Shown piece by piece: positions 8,494-17,176 of a stretch of DNA of 64,000 nucleotides. The notes under the pieces are model-generated. The model saw nothing but the letters and a program-made list of their open reading frames with translations, did no database searches and had not been told where the DNA came from. Within the stretch, counting starts at the first letter, position 1, and each line of letters starts with the position of its first letter. Source of the DNA: Bacillus bingmayongensis (GTDB lineage: Bacteria; Bacillota; Bacilli; Bacillales; Bacillaceae_G); contig NZ_JH921517.1 in the NCBI RefSeq assembly GCF_000299035.1, positions 919,317-983,316 of the forward strand, written 5' to 3'. The position numbers and the translations under genes were made by a program.

Positions 8494-10917
8494 ATGCAGG
8501 CAGAGAAGTTTCATGACCTCCCGCTTGAAGACGTATTAGGTGACCGCTTTGCACGTTATAGTAAATATATTATTCAAGATCGCGCGCTACCAGATGCGCG
8601 TGATGGCTTAAAGCCAGTACAACGTCGAATTTTATATTCAATGTATGTAGAAGGAAACGTACATGATAAGCCGTTTCGTAAATCAGCTAAAACAGTTGGT
8701 AACGTTATTGGTAACTATCATCCACACGGTGATTCTTCTGTATATGAAGCGATGGTACGATTAAGTCAAGAGTGGAAAGTGCGTAACGTATTAGTTGAAA
8801 TGCACGGAAATAACGGTAGTGTTGACGGCGATCCAGCAGCAGCAATGCGTTATACAGAAGCTCGTTTATCGCCAATTGCATCTGAGTTACTCCGCGATAT
8901 TGATAAAGAGACAGTAGAATTTGTATCAAACTTTGATGATACAAGTGAAGAACCAGTTGTTCTGCCAGCAATGTTCCCTAATTTATTAGTAAACGGTTCG
9001 ACAGGGATTTCAGCTGGATATGCAACAGAGATTCCACCGCATCATCTTGGAGAAGTGATTGATGCAACAATGATGCGTATTGATAAACCTAATAGTACGG
9101 TAGATGACTTATTAACGGTTATTAAAGGGCCTGATTTTCCAACAGGTGGCATTATTCAAGGACTTGATGGAATTAAAAAAGCGTATGAAACAGGAAAAGG
9201 AAAAATCATCATTCGCGGAAAAGCGGAAGTTGAAACGATTCGCGGTGGCAAACAGCAAATTGTCATTACAGAAATTCCATATGAAGTAAACAAAGCAAAT
9301 TTAGTAAAGAAAATGGACGAATTACGTCTAGATAAAAAACTAGATGGAATCGCTGAAGTCCGTGATGAGACAGATCGTACAGGTCTTCGCATTGTTGTGG
9401 AATTGAAAAAAGAAGCAAATGCAGAAGGTATTTTAAATTATTTATATAAAAATACCGATTTACAAGTTCCATATAACTTCAATATGGTAGCCATAAATAA
9501 TCGTCGTCCGACACTTATGACGTTGCCAAAGATTTTAGATGCGTACATTGGACATCAAAAAGAAGTTGTTACACGTCGTTCAGAATATGAACTTAGAAAA
9601 GCAGAAAATCGCCAGCATATTGTGGCAGGCTTAATGAAAGCATTATCAATTTTAGATCAGGTAATTGAAACAATTCGAGCATCTAAAGATAAGCGTAATG
9701 CAAAAGATAATTTAAGTGCAAAATTCGGATTTACAGAAGCGCAGGCAGAAGCGATTGTATCCTTGCAACTGTATCGTTTAACCAATACAGATATTACAGC
9801 GCTAGAAAAAGAAGCGGAAGAACTAGAGAAGAAAATTACAGAATTACAAGCGATTTTACAAAGTGAGAAAAAGCTTCTTCAAGTCATTAAAGCAGACTTA
9901 AAGAGAGTAAAGAAAACGTATAGCGATAATCGCCGTGCTGTGATCGAAGAGGAAATTGAAGAAATTAAAATTGATGTGGAAGTTATGATTCCGCAAGAAG
10001 ATGTCATCGTTACTGTAACGAAAGAAGGTTATGTAAAGCGCACCGGTTGGCGCTCGCATAATGCATCGAACGGAAAAGACTTCGGTATGAAAGAGGGCGA
10101 CATCTTACTCGAACGTTTCGATACAAACACAACAGAAACAGTTCTTTTATTCACGAATAAAGGAAATTATATTTATCTTCCGGTATACGAAATGCCAGAT
10201 ATTCGTTGGAAAGATTTAGGTCAGCACGTTGCAAATATAGTTTCACTTGACCGAGATGAGACGTTAATTTGGGCAACTGTTGTACCGAATTTCGAGGAAG
10301 AAAAGCGATTTATCGTATTTGTGACGCGAAATGGTATGATTAAGAAAACGGAATTAAATCAGTATAAAGTACAGCGTTATTCAAGAGCGTTTGTTGCCGT
10401 AAACTTGAAAAAAGATGATGAAGTTGTAGATATATTTGCAACAGATGGAACAAGTGATATTGTTCTTGCAACACACGGTGCATATGCACTTATCTTCAAT
10501 GAAGAAGAAGTAAGTCCAGTTGGTGTAAGAGCAGCTGGTGTAAAAGCGATTAATTTAAAAGAGGATGATTATGTCGCTTCGGGTAAACCGTTAAATGGTG
10601 AAAAGGATCAATTGATTCTCGTAACGCAGCGAGGCGCAGTTAAGCGATTAAAAGCTTCCGAAATTGAGAAGTCAACAAGGGCGAAGCGAGGTCTTGTTAT
10701 CTTTAAAGAGTTAAAACGTAATCCATACCGTATTGTCGGTATTGAAATTGTTCGGGATGATGAACTTGTTTACATGAAAACAGAAAAACAGATTGTAGAA
10801 GAAATAGATCCGAAAGCGTTCCGTAATAAAGACCGCTATAGTAACGGTAGTCTAGTGTTAGATGTTAGTGATACCGGTGAAGTGATTGAGACGTGGACGA
10901 AGAAACGGACAGAGTGA
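8494..10917 (+). CDS. parC: DNA topoisomerase IV subunit A
   Basis: DNA-breakage subunit of topoisomerase IV, 807 residues, normal length. The catalytic tyrosine is Tyr120 in [10 protein letters not shown]. The quinolone-binding region reads [12 protein letters not shown], with Ser81 and Glu85 in their wild-type form, so no resistance substitution is visible there. The mid-protein coiled coil (about 430-490) and the C-terminal beta-pinwheel repeats (from about 500) are present. ATG at 8494 follows GGAGGTGG within the end of parE. parE and parC form one operon. Confidence 0.97.
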   Translation: MQAEKFHDLPLEDVLGDRFARYSKYIIQDRALPDARDGLKPVQRRILYSMYVEGNVHDKPFRKSAKTVGNVIGNYHPHGDSSVYEAMVRLSQEWKVRNVLVEMHGNNGSVDGDPAAAMRYTEARLSPIASELLRDIDKETVEFVSNFDDTSEEPVVLPAMFPNLLVNGSTGISAGYATEIPPHHLGEVIDATMMRIDKPNSTVDDLLTVIKGPDFPTGGIIQGLDGIKKAYETGKGKIIIRGKAEVETIRGGKQQIVITEIPYEVNKANLVKKMDELRLDKKLDGIAEVRDETDRTGLRIVVELKKEANAEGILNYLYKNTDLQVPYNFNMVAINNRRPTLMTLPKILDAYIGHQKEVVTRRSEYELRKAENRQHIVAGLMKALSILDQVIETIRASKDKRNAKDNLSAKFGFTEAQAEAIVSLQLYRLTNTDITALEKEAEELEKKITELQAILQSEKKLLQVIKADLKRVKKTYSDNRRAVIEEEIEEIKIDVEVMIPQEDVIVTVTKEGYVKRTGWRSHNASNGKDFGMKEGDILLERFDTNTTETVLLFTNKGNYIYLPVYEMPDIRWKDLGQHVANIVSLDRDETLIWATVVPNFEEEKRFIVFVTRNGMIKKTELNQYKVQRYSRAFVAVNLKKDDEVVDIFATDGTSDIVLATHGAYALIFNEEEVSPVGVRAAGVKAINLKEDDYVASGKPLNGEKDQLILVTQRGAVKRLKASEIEKSTRAKRGLVIFKELKRNPYRIVGIEIVRDDELVYMKTEKQIVEEIDPKAFRNKDRYSNGSLVLDVSDTGEVIETWTKKRTE

Positions 10918-10964
10918 ATAAACGATAGTAGGAATTCTAATTAAATAAACACATCTTATTAGTG

Positions 10965-11002
10965 AAAACCATGTTCTATATTATATAGAGCATGGTTTTT
11001 TA
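10965..11002 (+). terminator. Terminator after parC
   Basis: Long stem AAAACCATG-TCTATA / ATATAGA-CATGGTTTT followed by a T run. First strong hairpin after the parC stop. Confidence 0.85.
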
Positions 11003-11048
11003 TATTGGAAGCTTTAAGCTTATTACTATTCTAATAAATTTTAGGATT

Positions 11049-11204
11049 TATCCCGCATTAACGGACAGTAAGACTCTCACGTCAAAATTCAGTGAAAAGC
11101 AAAGGAGTGAGGTGAGAGAGGAACTGTCCGTAAAGGGCTGATTGGTGAGGGCTTTTCATCCGTAGGGGATGAAGAAAACCCCACTGATAGAAGTTTCACT
11201 TTAT
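11049..11204 (+). repeat. bcr1-type repeat, copy 1
   Basis: About 156 bp starting TATCCCGC and ending GTTTCACTTTAT, with the internal segments GTAAGACTCTCAC, CAAAATTCAGTGAAAAGC and CCCCACTGAT. It matches the copy at 51798-51952 along most of its length. The family is the bcr1 intergenic repeat of the B. cereus group. This stretch between parC and the next gene holds no coding frame. Confidence 0.85.
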
Positions 11205-11375
11205 AAAATTCGTGTTGTACAAAATAAGTATCTTTACATAAATTTTCTCAATATAGAATTACGTAAATTTTCGAATTAAATATTTAAAAATTTAGACTAT
11301 TGATTTACAATAATTTAAGAACTATGGAACAGTAACAAATGTATGAACTATATTCTGTAATAAAGGAGTTCATAA

Positions 11376-12026
11376 ATGAAAAAAATATCTTTCTTTTTAG
11401 CAGCTGTATCTTTAAGTATATTTATATCTGCTTGTTCTAATCAAACGAATTCTGAAAAAGAGGTGGAATCTGATACTAAAACAGCTCCCATAGCTGAAAC
11501 AAATGTACAAACTAAGCCTTACACAGAGCCATTAACACAAGTAGGACAAGAAGCAAAGCATCCACTTGGAACAGTGATTCTTAAGCAATTAAGTGAGCCC
11601 AATACAATGATAGAAGCAGGGCCTCTTCATATTCAAGTAGAAAGAATTAAGGTAATTCAGAGTACAGAAGTAAGTGAAATTGGGAAATACAACTTAAAAG
11701 AACGAGGACTAAGTACAGAGCAAATGAATGCAATACAATTTACAACCACTTTAGAAAATACTTCAGATCAAGTACTTGATTTAGAACAAGGGCCTTTTAA
11801 AACACTTGTTTTAAGTAATGGAGAACAAGTAGACGTATATAAAATGAATGCGGATCCAAAAAGTCGAAGCTTAAAAGCAAAAGAGAAAATGAAGTTTACA
11901 CTTATCTGTTTCTTATCTCAAGCTCCAAATGATGTTAAATCCGTAAAAATAATTACTGATGTGGTGCGAGAGGAACAAACAAAAAGTGAGGTGAGCCCGT
12001 TAACCACTACGGAGATTACTATGTAA
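11376..12026 (+). CDS. Putative lipoprotein (216 aa)
   Basis: Secreted lipoprotein candidate. Residues 1-20 form a lipoprotein signal with lipobox ISAC (Cys20), followed by an acidic, Ser/Thr-rich linker. The C-terminal 130 residues have the pattern of a small beta-sandwich (VERIKVIQSTEV, FTTTLENTSDQVLDL, MKFTLICF), similar in style to DUF4352/Ig-like extracellular domains. I do not recognise a specific family. ATG at 11376 follows AAAGGAG. It is monocistronic with its own terminator and is flanked upstream by a bcr1 repeat. Confidence 0.75.
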   Translation: MKKISFFLAAVSLSIFISACSNQTNSEKEVESDTKTAPIAETNVQTKPYTEPLTQVGQEAKHPLGTVILKQLSEPNTMIEAGPLHIQVERIKVIQSTEVSEIGKYNLKERGLSTEQMNAIQFTTTLENTSDQVLDLEQGPFKTLVLSNGEQVDVYKMNADPKSRSLKAKEKMKFTLICFLSQAPNDVKSVKIITDVVREEQTKSEVSPLTTTEITM

Positions 12027-12028
12027 AA

Positions 12029-12062
12029 AAGAAAACAGCCTGATGAGGCTGTTTTCTTATGT
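12029..12062. terminator. Bidirectional terminator
   Basis: Stem GAAAACAGCC / GGCTGTTTTC with 6-base loop, between convergent genes ending at 12026 and 12070. T-rich on the plus side, and A-rich upstream so usable in both directions. Confidence 0.8.
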
Positions 12063-12069
12063 TTTTCAA

Positions 12070-12420
12070 TTAAAAAGCACAGTATCCAACAACTGGTTTA
12101 GAAGAACCAGTTTTAATGAAATAGTCAGGAGCAAAGCCTTGATCTAACTCACCACCATAGCCATTATCATCTACAAAATCCCAAACCTTACTTCCCATAT
12201 AAGATTCGCCATTCACATAGCAATATAACCAAAGTTTAGTGCCATCTGGAATGTTTGATTCAGTCCGTAGGCCATTTATTGTCGGAGTCGTGCGAAGATC
12301 TAGCCCAGAACCTGTTTTTTGTACCGGATAAAAAGCAGCTTCCGTTACCGATTGACTTGCGAATAAAACTGAACCTGCTACTGCTACTGAAGCGATTGAT
12401 AGTGCAACTTTTTTAAACAT
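12070..12420 (-). CDS. Secreted SH3b-like small protein (116 aa)
   Basis: Exported protein with a Sec signal peptide (residues 1-28, hydrophobic core ending in VTEAA). The mature part reads like a bacterial SH3/SH3b fold: GLDLRTTPTINGLR resembles the LNVRSGPS motif, then DGTKLWLYCYVNGE and KVWDFVDDNGYGGELDQGFAPDYFI. Such domains usually bind cell wall or occur in wall-active proteins. Two cysteines (in YCYVNG and GYCAF) could form a disulfide, which is notable because disulfide-forming enzymes are encoded just upstream. Ribosome site AGGAGG precedes the ATG at 12420. Function unknown. Confidence 0.75.
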   Translation of the reverse strand: MFKKVALSIASVAVAGSVLFASQSVTEAAFYPVQKTGSGLDLRTTPTINGLRTESNIPDGTKLWLYCYVNGESYMGSKVWDFVDDNGYGGELDQGFAPDYFIKTGSSKPVVGYCAF

Positions 12421-12458
12421 ACGTGTTACCTCCTAATAAATTATATTTTATTGCAAAT

Positions 12459-12532
12459 GGGGAATCCCCCTCATACTTAACAAGTAAAAAATTAAACTGT
12501 ATTCAAGATTGGTAAGCATGAGGGAGAGCCCC
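12459..12532. repeat. Imperfect inverted repeat (large hairpin)
   Basis: Arms 12459-12480 and 12513-12532 pair as GGGG--TC-CCCTCAT-CTTA with four mismatches; the loop is about 32 bp. It may end the transcript coming from the oxidoreductase pair on the minus strand, or be a small repeat element. No strong T run follows. Confidence 0.5.
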
Positions 12533-12657
12533 CTTTTACTCCTCTATAAATTAATAGAATGTATAGTTAAAAACAAAAAATAAAGCTAATATTTGTTTCT
12601 TTATCAATACTCTAGTTATAAGTTTGAAAAATAGTGTTTTTGGTAAAATATAAATTC

Positions 12658-13083
12658 TTATTTGTTGTTTTCAAACCATGTTTGAAACGTTTGTAAAGAC
12701 TGTTCACCTAATATACGACTCATTTCTTTCCCATCTTTGTAAGAAATAATGGTAGGTGTCCCCTTTATTTGAAACATATCCCAACCTTGTTTATACTCTT
12801 CTAGATTCAAAACTTGCATATCAATATTCATATTTTTTGCCATAGGAACTACAATTGGTGAAACCTTTAGGCAATGTGGACAGGTCGTTTTGTAGAAATA
12901 AACTATTTTTGTTTTGTGGTTTGATAGATCTTGTTGCAATTGCTCAGGGGTAATTTGATTTTTATAATAATTTACCTTCTCAGCACTTATGGTTTTTTCA
13001 CTTTTTGTTCCTTTATTGGTTAGAATAATAATAAGTGTAAATATTGATAAAATAGTAATGATAAAAAAAAGCATTTTTTTCAT
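12658..13083 (-). CDS. Membrane-anchored thioredoxin-like protein
   Basis: A 141-residue thiol-disulfide oxidoreductase of the thioredoxin fold facing the outside. One N-terminal membrane span (about 4-21), then the domain with active site CPHC (Cys68, Cys71) and the cis-proline loop GTPTI. It resembles BdbA-type proteins in length and topology. It overlaps the BdbC-like gene by 4 bp, so the two are coupled. The partner would reoxidise it or accept electrons from it. The substrate is not known; the secreted two-cysteine protein at 12070-12420 is a candidate by proximity only. Confidence 0.85.
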   Translation of the reverse strand: MKKMLFFIITILSIFTLIIILTNKGTKSEKTISAEKVNYYKNQITPEQLQQDLSNHKTKIVYFYKTTCPHCLKVSPIVVPMAKNMNIDMQVLNLEEYKQGWDMFQIKGTPTIISYKDGKEMSRILGEQSLQTFQTWFENNK

Positions 13084-13517
13084 ATACTGTTTCTCTCCTT
13101 GTTTATTTTAATAAGAATAAAGCCACAAATAATAATAAGAAGAAAGGCTATTAGAGCGAGAAATGGAATTGTAATAAATCCGAACCAATCTAAATAATCC
13201 CCTGTGCAAGGTATTCTTCCGCATAATGTTCCGTTTTCAGATAAAAATGGGATTTTTTGAAGGGAATAGTGATAGGCAGCTATACATGCGCCAATGATAG
13301 CGAGAACCAAACTATAAATCCCAATTTTATAATCTTTGCGTATAATAGCTGTTCCTAGTAAAAGAACTAGTGGATACATGAGAATACGTTGATACCAGCA
13401 TAATGTACAAGGCTCATATTTCATTATTTCAGACAGATACAAACTCCCGAGGGTTGCGATAAGAGAAACACACCATGCGCTGAATAATATGTATTCTAGT
13501 TTTTTTGTATTGTCCAT
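13080..13517 (-). CDS. BdbC/DsbB-family disulfide oxidoreductase
   Basis: Four-span membrane protein of 145 residues. The redox cysteines are Cys37-Cys40 (PCTLC, followed by WYQR, the quinone-site motif of the family) in the first outside loop and Cys99-Cys104 (CGRIPC) in the second. Such proteins pass electrons from a thioredoxin-like partner to quinone and so drive disulfide formation in exported proteins. B. subtilis BdbC is about 138 residues. The partner here is the overlapping CPHC protein rather than a classical BdbD. Confidence 0.88.
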   Translation of the reverse strand: MDNTKKLEYILFSAWCVSLIATLGSLYLSEIMKYEPCTLCWYQRILMYPLVLLLGTAIIRKDYKIGIYSLVLAIIGACIAAYHYSLQKIPFLSENGTLCGRIPCTGDYLDWFGFITIPFLALIAFLLIIICGFILIKINKERNSI

Positions 13518-13728
13518 GACTTCAACCTTTCTTTTTTAAGAGATGGAAATAATGTAATAAATTCTCTAAGAAAATAGAATATAAAAAAAGAAAATTTAAA
13601 AATGATTAGCTCACAAGAGTTATTATAAATTATGTTTTTATTTTGTATATTGAGAAAATTTTGATTTTATAAAATCTGATAGAAGAATAAAGTAAATAAG
13701 ATGAGATAAATTGAAAGTAGGCGTATCC

Positions 13729-13890
13729 TTTTTTTAGGGAGCTGCCTATGCCCATCAAGTAAATATTTTAAAGTGTCTTCAAAACGAAAAAATTTTTTTA
13801 CAGTCATTTATAAGAATTCAGCTTGTTTTGTTATTTAGATAAGTCAATAGATTTCTTAGTTTGATGGTAATGAGGTTGCTCCCTAAAAAA
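13729..13890. mobile_element. Short MITE-like element with ~30-bp inverted ends
   Basis: Outer ends TTTTTTAGGGAGC (13729-13742) and GCTCCCTAAAAAA (13878-13890) are inverted. The match continues inward with CCT and CCATCAA blocks, one indel apart. The inside (about 100 bp) is AT-rich and has no coding frame. This is the form of a non-autonomous element or the ends of a deleted insertion sequence. No clear target duplication was seen. The source transposase is not identified. Confidence 0.55.
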
Positions 13891-13945
13891 TCGAAAAAGA
13901 TGTGAATATCCACATCCTTTACAATTCTATTTATCTTCTATACTT

Positions 13946-14068
13946 TTCCCGCTATTCGCGGGTAGTAAGACTCTCATCTCAAAATTTGGCAAGAGCAAAA
14001 GGGGGGAGGTGAGGGTTAATAATCAGTGGGGTATGAAGAAATCCTCACTGATTAAAGTTTCACTTTAT
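13946..14068 (+). repeat. bcr1-type repeat, internally shortened
   Basis: Starts TTCCCGCTATTCGCGGG, has GTAAGACTCTCATCTCAAAA, ends AAAGTTTCACTTTAT. Compared with the full copy at 51798 it lacks the middle segment carrying GCCCGATTGGTGAG. Between this and the MITE-like element there are no genes. Confidence 0.8.
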
Positions 14069-14162
14069 TTTTACCAATCTAAGAATGAGCAAATAGTTAT
14101 GTAAATAAAATAAAAATTGCTATAATAATTATGAAATCGTTCACATAGATGGAGGAATTAAT

Positions 14163-15191
14163 ATGAAAAAAATAGGCGTAGGGATTGTCGGATTTGGATT
14201 TTCAAGTACAACATTTCACATCCCTTTATTAAAAACGATAGATGAATTTGATATTCGTGCGATTGTATCTTCAAAAGAAGAGGTAGTGAAAGAAGCATTA
14301 CCGACTGTACAAGTGGTTCAAACGATTGGAGAATTAGTAAAACGAGATGATATAGAGCTTGTTGTTATTACATCACCAAATACAACGCATTTTCCATTTG
14401 TAAAAGAGGCTATTTTACATGGGAAACATGTTGTTGTTGAAAAGCCATTTGTTGTTTCAGTTGAAGAGGGTGAAGAACTTATTACATTGGCGAAAGAAAA
14501 TAATGTCTTTGTTAGTGTGTATCATAATCGCCGTTTTGATAATGATTTTTTAACAATAAAGAAAGCAATTGAAGAAAAACAAATTGGAAATGTGTACACA
14601 TATGAATCGCATTTTGATCGATTCCGTCCTCATGTACGTGATCGTTGGCGTGAAAAAAATTTACCAGGGTCAGGGATTTTATATGATCTAGGATCACATT
14701 TAATTGACCAAGCATTACATTTATTCGGAAAACCAGATGCTATTAGTGCGGATGTAGTAAAGCAACGACCTGGAGCAGAAACGGATGATTATTTCCATAT
14801 TGTACTTTACTATGGATTTAAGCGTGTCATTTTACATAGTAGCAGCTATGTGAAACATGCAGGACCTCATTTCAATGTTCATGGAGATAAAGGTTCGATT
14901 GTAAAATATGGTATGGATTCACAAGAAGATCAATTAAAAGCGGGTATGAAGCCAGGTAGTGCAGGATATGGAGAAGATAGTGAAGCTAATTTTGCTGTCT
15001 TAGAAACAGAAGAAGAATTAAATCATATTCCGACAGAAGTTGGATGTTATGATATGTATTACAAAGGAATTCGTGATAGTATTGTAAATGGAGCGCCAGT
15101 TCCTGTAACAGCCGAAGAAGGTTTACAAGTTATCCGTGTTATTCAAGCAGCTATTGAAAGTAATGAAACAGGTAGAGTCATTTCATTATAG
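14163..15191 (+). CDS. Gfo/Idh/MocA dehydrogenase, IolW-like
   Basis: NAD(P)-dependent sugar/inositol dehydrogenase family, 342 residues. The Rossmann loop is VGIVGFGFSS at the N-terminus; the family EKP motif reads VVEKPFVV; the catalytic region includes YHNRRFDNDF and the substrate-side GILYDLGSHLIDQALHLFG. These blocks, and the C-terminal VTAEEGLQVIRVI, are very close to what I recall of B. subtilis IolW (YvaA), an NADP-dependent scyllo-inositol dehydrogenase. No inositol genes are near, so the substrate remains open. GGAGG lies upstream of the ATG at 14163. Confidence 0.85.
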   Translation: MKKIGVGIVGFGFSSTTFHIPLLKTIDEFDIRAIVSSKEEVVKEALPTVQVVQTIGELVKRDDIELVVITSPNTTHFPFVKEAILHGKHVVVEKPFVVSVEEGEELITLAKENNVFVSVYHNRRFDNDFLTIKKAIEEKQIGNVYTYESHFDRFRPHVRDRWREKNLPGSGILYDLGSHLIDQALHLFGKPDAISADVVKQRPGAETDDYFHIVLYYGFKRVILHSSSYVKHAGPHFNVHGDKGSIVKYGMDSQEDQLKAGMKPGSAGYGEDSEANFAVLETEEELNHIPTEVGCYDMYYKGIRDSIVNGAPVPVTAEEGLQVIRVIQAAIESNETGRVISL

Positions 15192-15229
15192 ATCATAAAA
15201 AAGACACGATTTCGTGTCTTTTTTATGAT
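15192..15229 (+). terminator. Terminator after the IolW-like gene
   Basis: Perfect 18-bp stem with a 2-base loop (core AAAGACACGA / TCGTGTCTTT), T run within the right arm. Confidence 0.9.
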
Positions 15230-15281
15230 TTTTGGGATTGAAATATACGCTTAATTCGATTAGATATGCGATAAAATTCTT

Positions 15282-15464
15282 TTAGTATTTATTAAAAAAA
15301 TTTTTAATTGCTTCTAGCTGTATATTATGACTACATTGCTCACAATTGTATTTTCCCTTTCTATTTTCTTTAAAGCGTTTGTATATTTGAGTTCCTTCGT
15401 ATACCTTAAATATTTGTCTACAACTCATACAAATTACCTCATAAAAAAGCTTATTATGTGGCAT
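15282..15464 (-). CDS. Small zinc-ribbon protein (60 aa)
   Basis: Two CxxC pairs, VICMSCRQ (Cys12, Cys15) and YNCEQCSH, separated by a basic stretch, fit a one-zinc ribbon. The spacing and length are like the YlaI/DUF2197 group of small Bacillus proteins, but I cannot confirm that family. An AAGGGGAA site precedes the ATG at 15464. It lies alone between the IolW-like gene and the TetR regulator. Function unknown. Confidence 0.65.
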   Translation of the reverse strand: MPHNKLFYEVICMSCRQIFKVYEGTQIYKRFKENRKGKYNCEQCSHNIQLEAIKNFFNKY

Positions 15465-15509
15465 GTAATATTCCCCTTTAATCTTAATAAGTCAATTCAA
15501 ATTGTCATT

Positions 15510-16118
15510 TTAATTTTTGTGATTCATATTTTCAGGGTTAGAAAGTCCATAGAAAAACATCGTAACAATATCTTGTATATGCTTTTCACGATCTCCTTCC
15601 AAAAATTGAAGCCCGTAGTCATCACCAAGTTTACTAAACATTTGGATGTATAGTAACATCATTTCTTTTGAAAGATTAGGATTAATTTCATTTTTATGTT
15701 GTGCATTTTCTAATATCTTTAAAAACCAAGGTAGGACGGTTTCATTTTGATAACTATATATAAATGCACGAAGCTCTGAATCTTTTTGTATGATTTGCAA
15801 TAGCATGTCAGGGTGAAATATACCGCCTCTTTCCATCTTCCTAACAATCATTTTATGCATCATTTCATGAAAAGGCATGTTTTCAGATGCTAGCTCTTTA
15901 TAGTATTGGAATTCAGTTGTCGCAAATTCTTGAATAAGCTCCCTAAAAAGTGCATCTTTACTACCAAAATGATTATAAATGGTAACTTGAGATACTTTTG
16001 CTTTTTTTGCAATATCCTCTATTTTTACATTATTAAATCCACGTTCTGAAAATAATAACAATGCCGCGTCTTTAATAGCACGTTTTTTCTTTTCTTTTAC
16101 TTTTTCAAAACCGTTCAA
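15510..16118 (-). CDS. TetR-family transcriptional regulator
   Basis: A 202-residue repressor-type protein. TTG at 16118 is chosen because AGGTG lies at the right distance and the longer frame (to 16253) would run through the palindromic operators. The N-terminal helix-turn-helix covers about 10-55 with IEDIAKKAKVSQVTIYNHFGSKDALF. The rest is the helical ligand-binding domain. It is divergent from an ABC exporter pair, and two identical-arm palindromes lie between them. It very likely represses the exporter and itself; the ligand is unknown. Confidence 0.9.
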   Translation of the reverse strand: MNGFEKVKEKKKRAIKDAALLLFSERGFNNVKIEDIAKKAKVSQVTIYNHFGSKDALFRELIQEFATTEFQYYKELASENMPFHEMMHKMIVRKMERGGIFHPDMLLQIIQKDSELRAFIYSYQNETVLPWFLKILENAQHKNEINPNLSKEMMLLYIQMFSKLGDDYGLQFLEGDREKHIQDIVTMFFYGLSNPENMNHKN

Positions 16119-16168
16119 TACAATCACCTCATTTAAAATATACAAGAAAACAGAGAGGGAAACAATAA

Positions 16169-16200
16169 TTTTGAAATATAGACATAAAAATATTTCAAAA
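16169..16200. promoter_or_regulatory. Operator 1, TTTTGAAATAT-N10-ATATTTCAAAA type
   Basis: Arms TTTTGAAATATA (16169-16180) and TATTTCAAAA (16191-16200). The same arms recur 68 bp downstream. It lies upstream of the exporter -35 and next to the TetR gene start. Confidence 0.7.
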
Positions 16201-16205
16201 AGTTG

Positions 16206-16234
16206 TTGCCAATTTAAGGGGGGAGGAGTACAAT
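16206..16234 (+). promoter_or_regulatory. Exporter promoter between the two operators
   Basis: TTGCCA (16206-16211), 17-bp spacer, TACAAT (16229-16234): a good SigA promoter. It is flanked on both sides by the operators, an arrangement suited to full repression. Confidence 0.65.
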
Positions 16235-16236
16235 GA

Positions 16237-16268
16237 TTTTGAAATATAAACAATGGGATATTTCAAAA
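16237..16268. promoter_or_regulatory. Operator 2, same arms as operator 1
   Basis: Arms TTTTGAAATATA (16237-16248) and ATATTTCAAAA (16258-16268). It covers the likely transcription start and ends just before the ribosome site of the ATPase gene. Confidence 0.7.
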
Positions 16269-16282
16269 AATGAGGTGGAATA

Positions 16283-17176
16283 ATGATTTCAGTCCAAAAT
16301 GTCACAAAACAATTTTCAAGTGGGAAAGGGTTATTTGATATTACATTTCAAGTAAAAGAAGGTGAAGTTTTCGGATACCTTGGACCAAATGGTGCAGGGA
16401 AATCAACAACGATTCGTCATTTAATGGGCTTTATAAAGCCGACAGCTGGTCATACAGAAATTTTCGGATTAGACTGCTGGAATGAAGCTGCGAAAATTCA
16501 AAGAGAAGTTGGTTATTTGCCAGGAGAAATTTCTTTTATAGAAGGAATGAACGGATTAGAATTTTTAAAACTTATGCAAGGTATGCGGGGATTGAAAGAT
16601 ATAAAGAGACGTGATGAGCTCATTGAAAGATTACAATTTGATGTGAAAACGCCAATCCGAAAAATGTCAAAAGGGATGAAACAAAAAGTAGGAATTGTTG
16701 CTGCATTTATGCACGATCCAGAAGTGTTAATTTTAGATGAACCAACATCAGGATTAGATCCGCTCATGCAGCAAACTTTTATAGATTTAATATTAGAGGA
16801 AAAACAAAAAGGAAAGACAATTCTCATGTCATCACATATTTTTACAGAGATTGAGCGGACATGTGATCGAGTAGCTATTATTAAAGATGGTCGCCTTGTA
16901 ACGGTAGAAAATATTCATGATTTACAGGGCATGAGAAGACAAGTAATGGATATAACGCTTTCGGCTCAAGAAGAAATACGTTCTTTACAAAAGGAAAATT
17001 TACAATTTGAAGAGGTGAAGGGGAATACAGCATCCATTATTGTACAGGGGAATTATCAGAAAGTATTACAAATACTTGCACAATATAATGTGAAAGCACT
17101 TCAAACGAGAGCGATGGATCTAGAACATTTATTTATGCATTATTATGATGCGAAAGAGGGTGTGAAACATGAATAA
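16283..17176 (+). CDS. ABC transporter ATP-binding protein
   Basis: ATPase of an ABC-2 type exporter, 297 residues. Walker A GPNGAGKST (about residue 36), signature MSKGMKQKVG (a variant of LSGGQ), Walker B VLILDEPTSGLDP and the switch histidine in MSSHIF are all present. The C-terminal 80 residues are an extension common in drug or lantibiotic-type exporters. GAGGTGG precedes the ATG at 16283. It overlaps the permease gene by 8 bp. Regulation by the divergent TetR protein is strongly suggested by the operators. Confidence 0.92.
   Translation: MISVQNVTKQFSSGKGLFDITFQVKEGEVFGYLGPNGAGKSTTIRHLMGFIKPTAGHTEIFGLDCWNEAAKIQREVGYLPGEISFIEGMNGLEFLKLMQGMRGLKDIKRRDELIERLQFDVKTPIRKMSKGMKQKVGIVAAFMHDPEVLILDEPTSGLDPLMQQTFIDLILEEKQKGKTILMSSHIFTEIERTCDRVAIIKDGRLVTVENIHDLQGMRRQVMDITLSAQEEIRSLQKENLQFEEVKGNTASIIVQGNYQKVLQILAQYNVKALQTRAMDLEHLFMHYYDAKEGVKHE

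Noticed and set aside
8494-10917. Quinolone resistance change in parC
   Set aside because: The hot-spot region reads Ser81 and Glu85, the wild-type residues.
10918-11375. Small RNA or riboswitch between parC and the lipoprotein
   Set aside because: Structure there is explained by the parC terminator and a bcr1 repeat; no riboswitch motif recognised.
15510-16253. Longer N-terminal extension of the TetR regulator
   Set aside because: The extra 45 codons overlap both palindromic operators and the promoter; the TTG at 16118 has a proper ribosome site.
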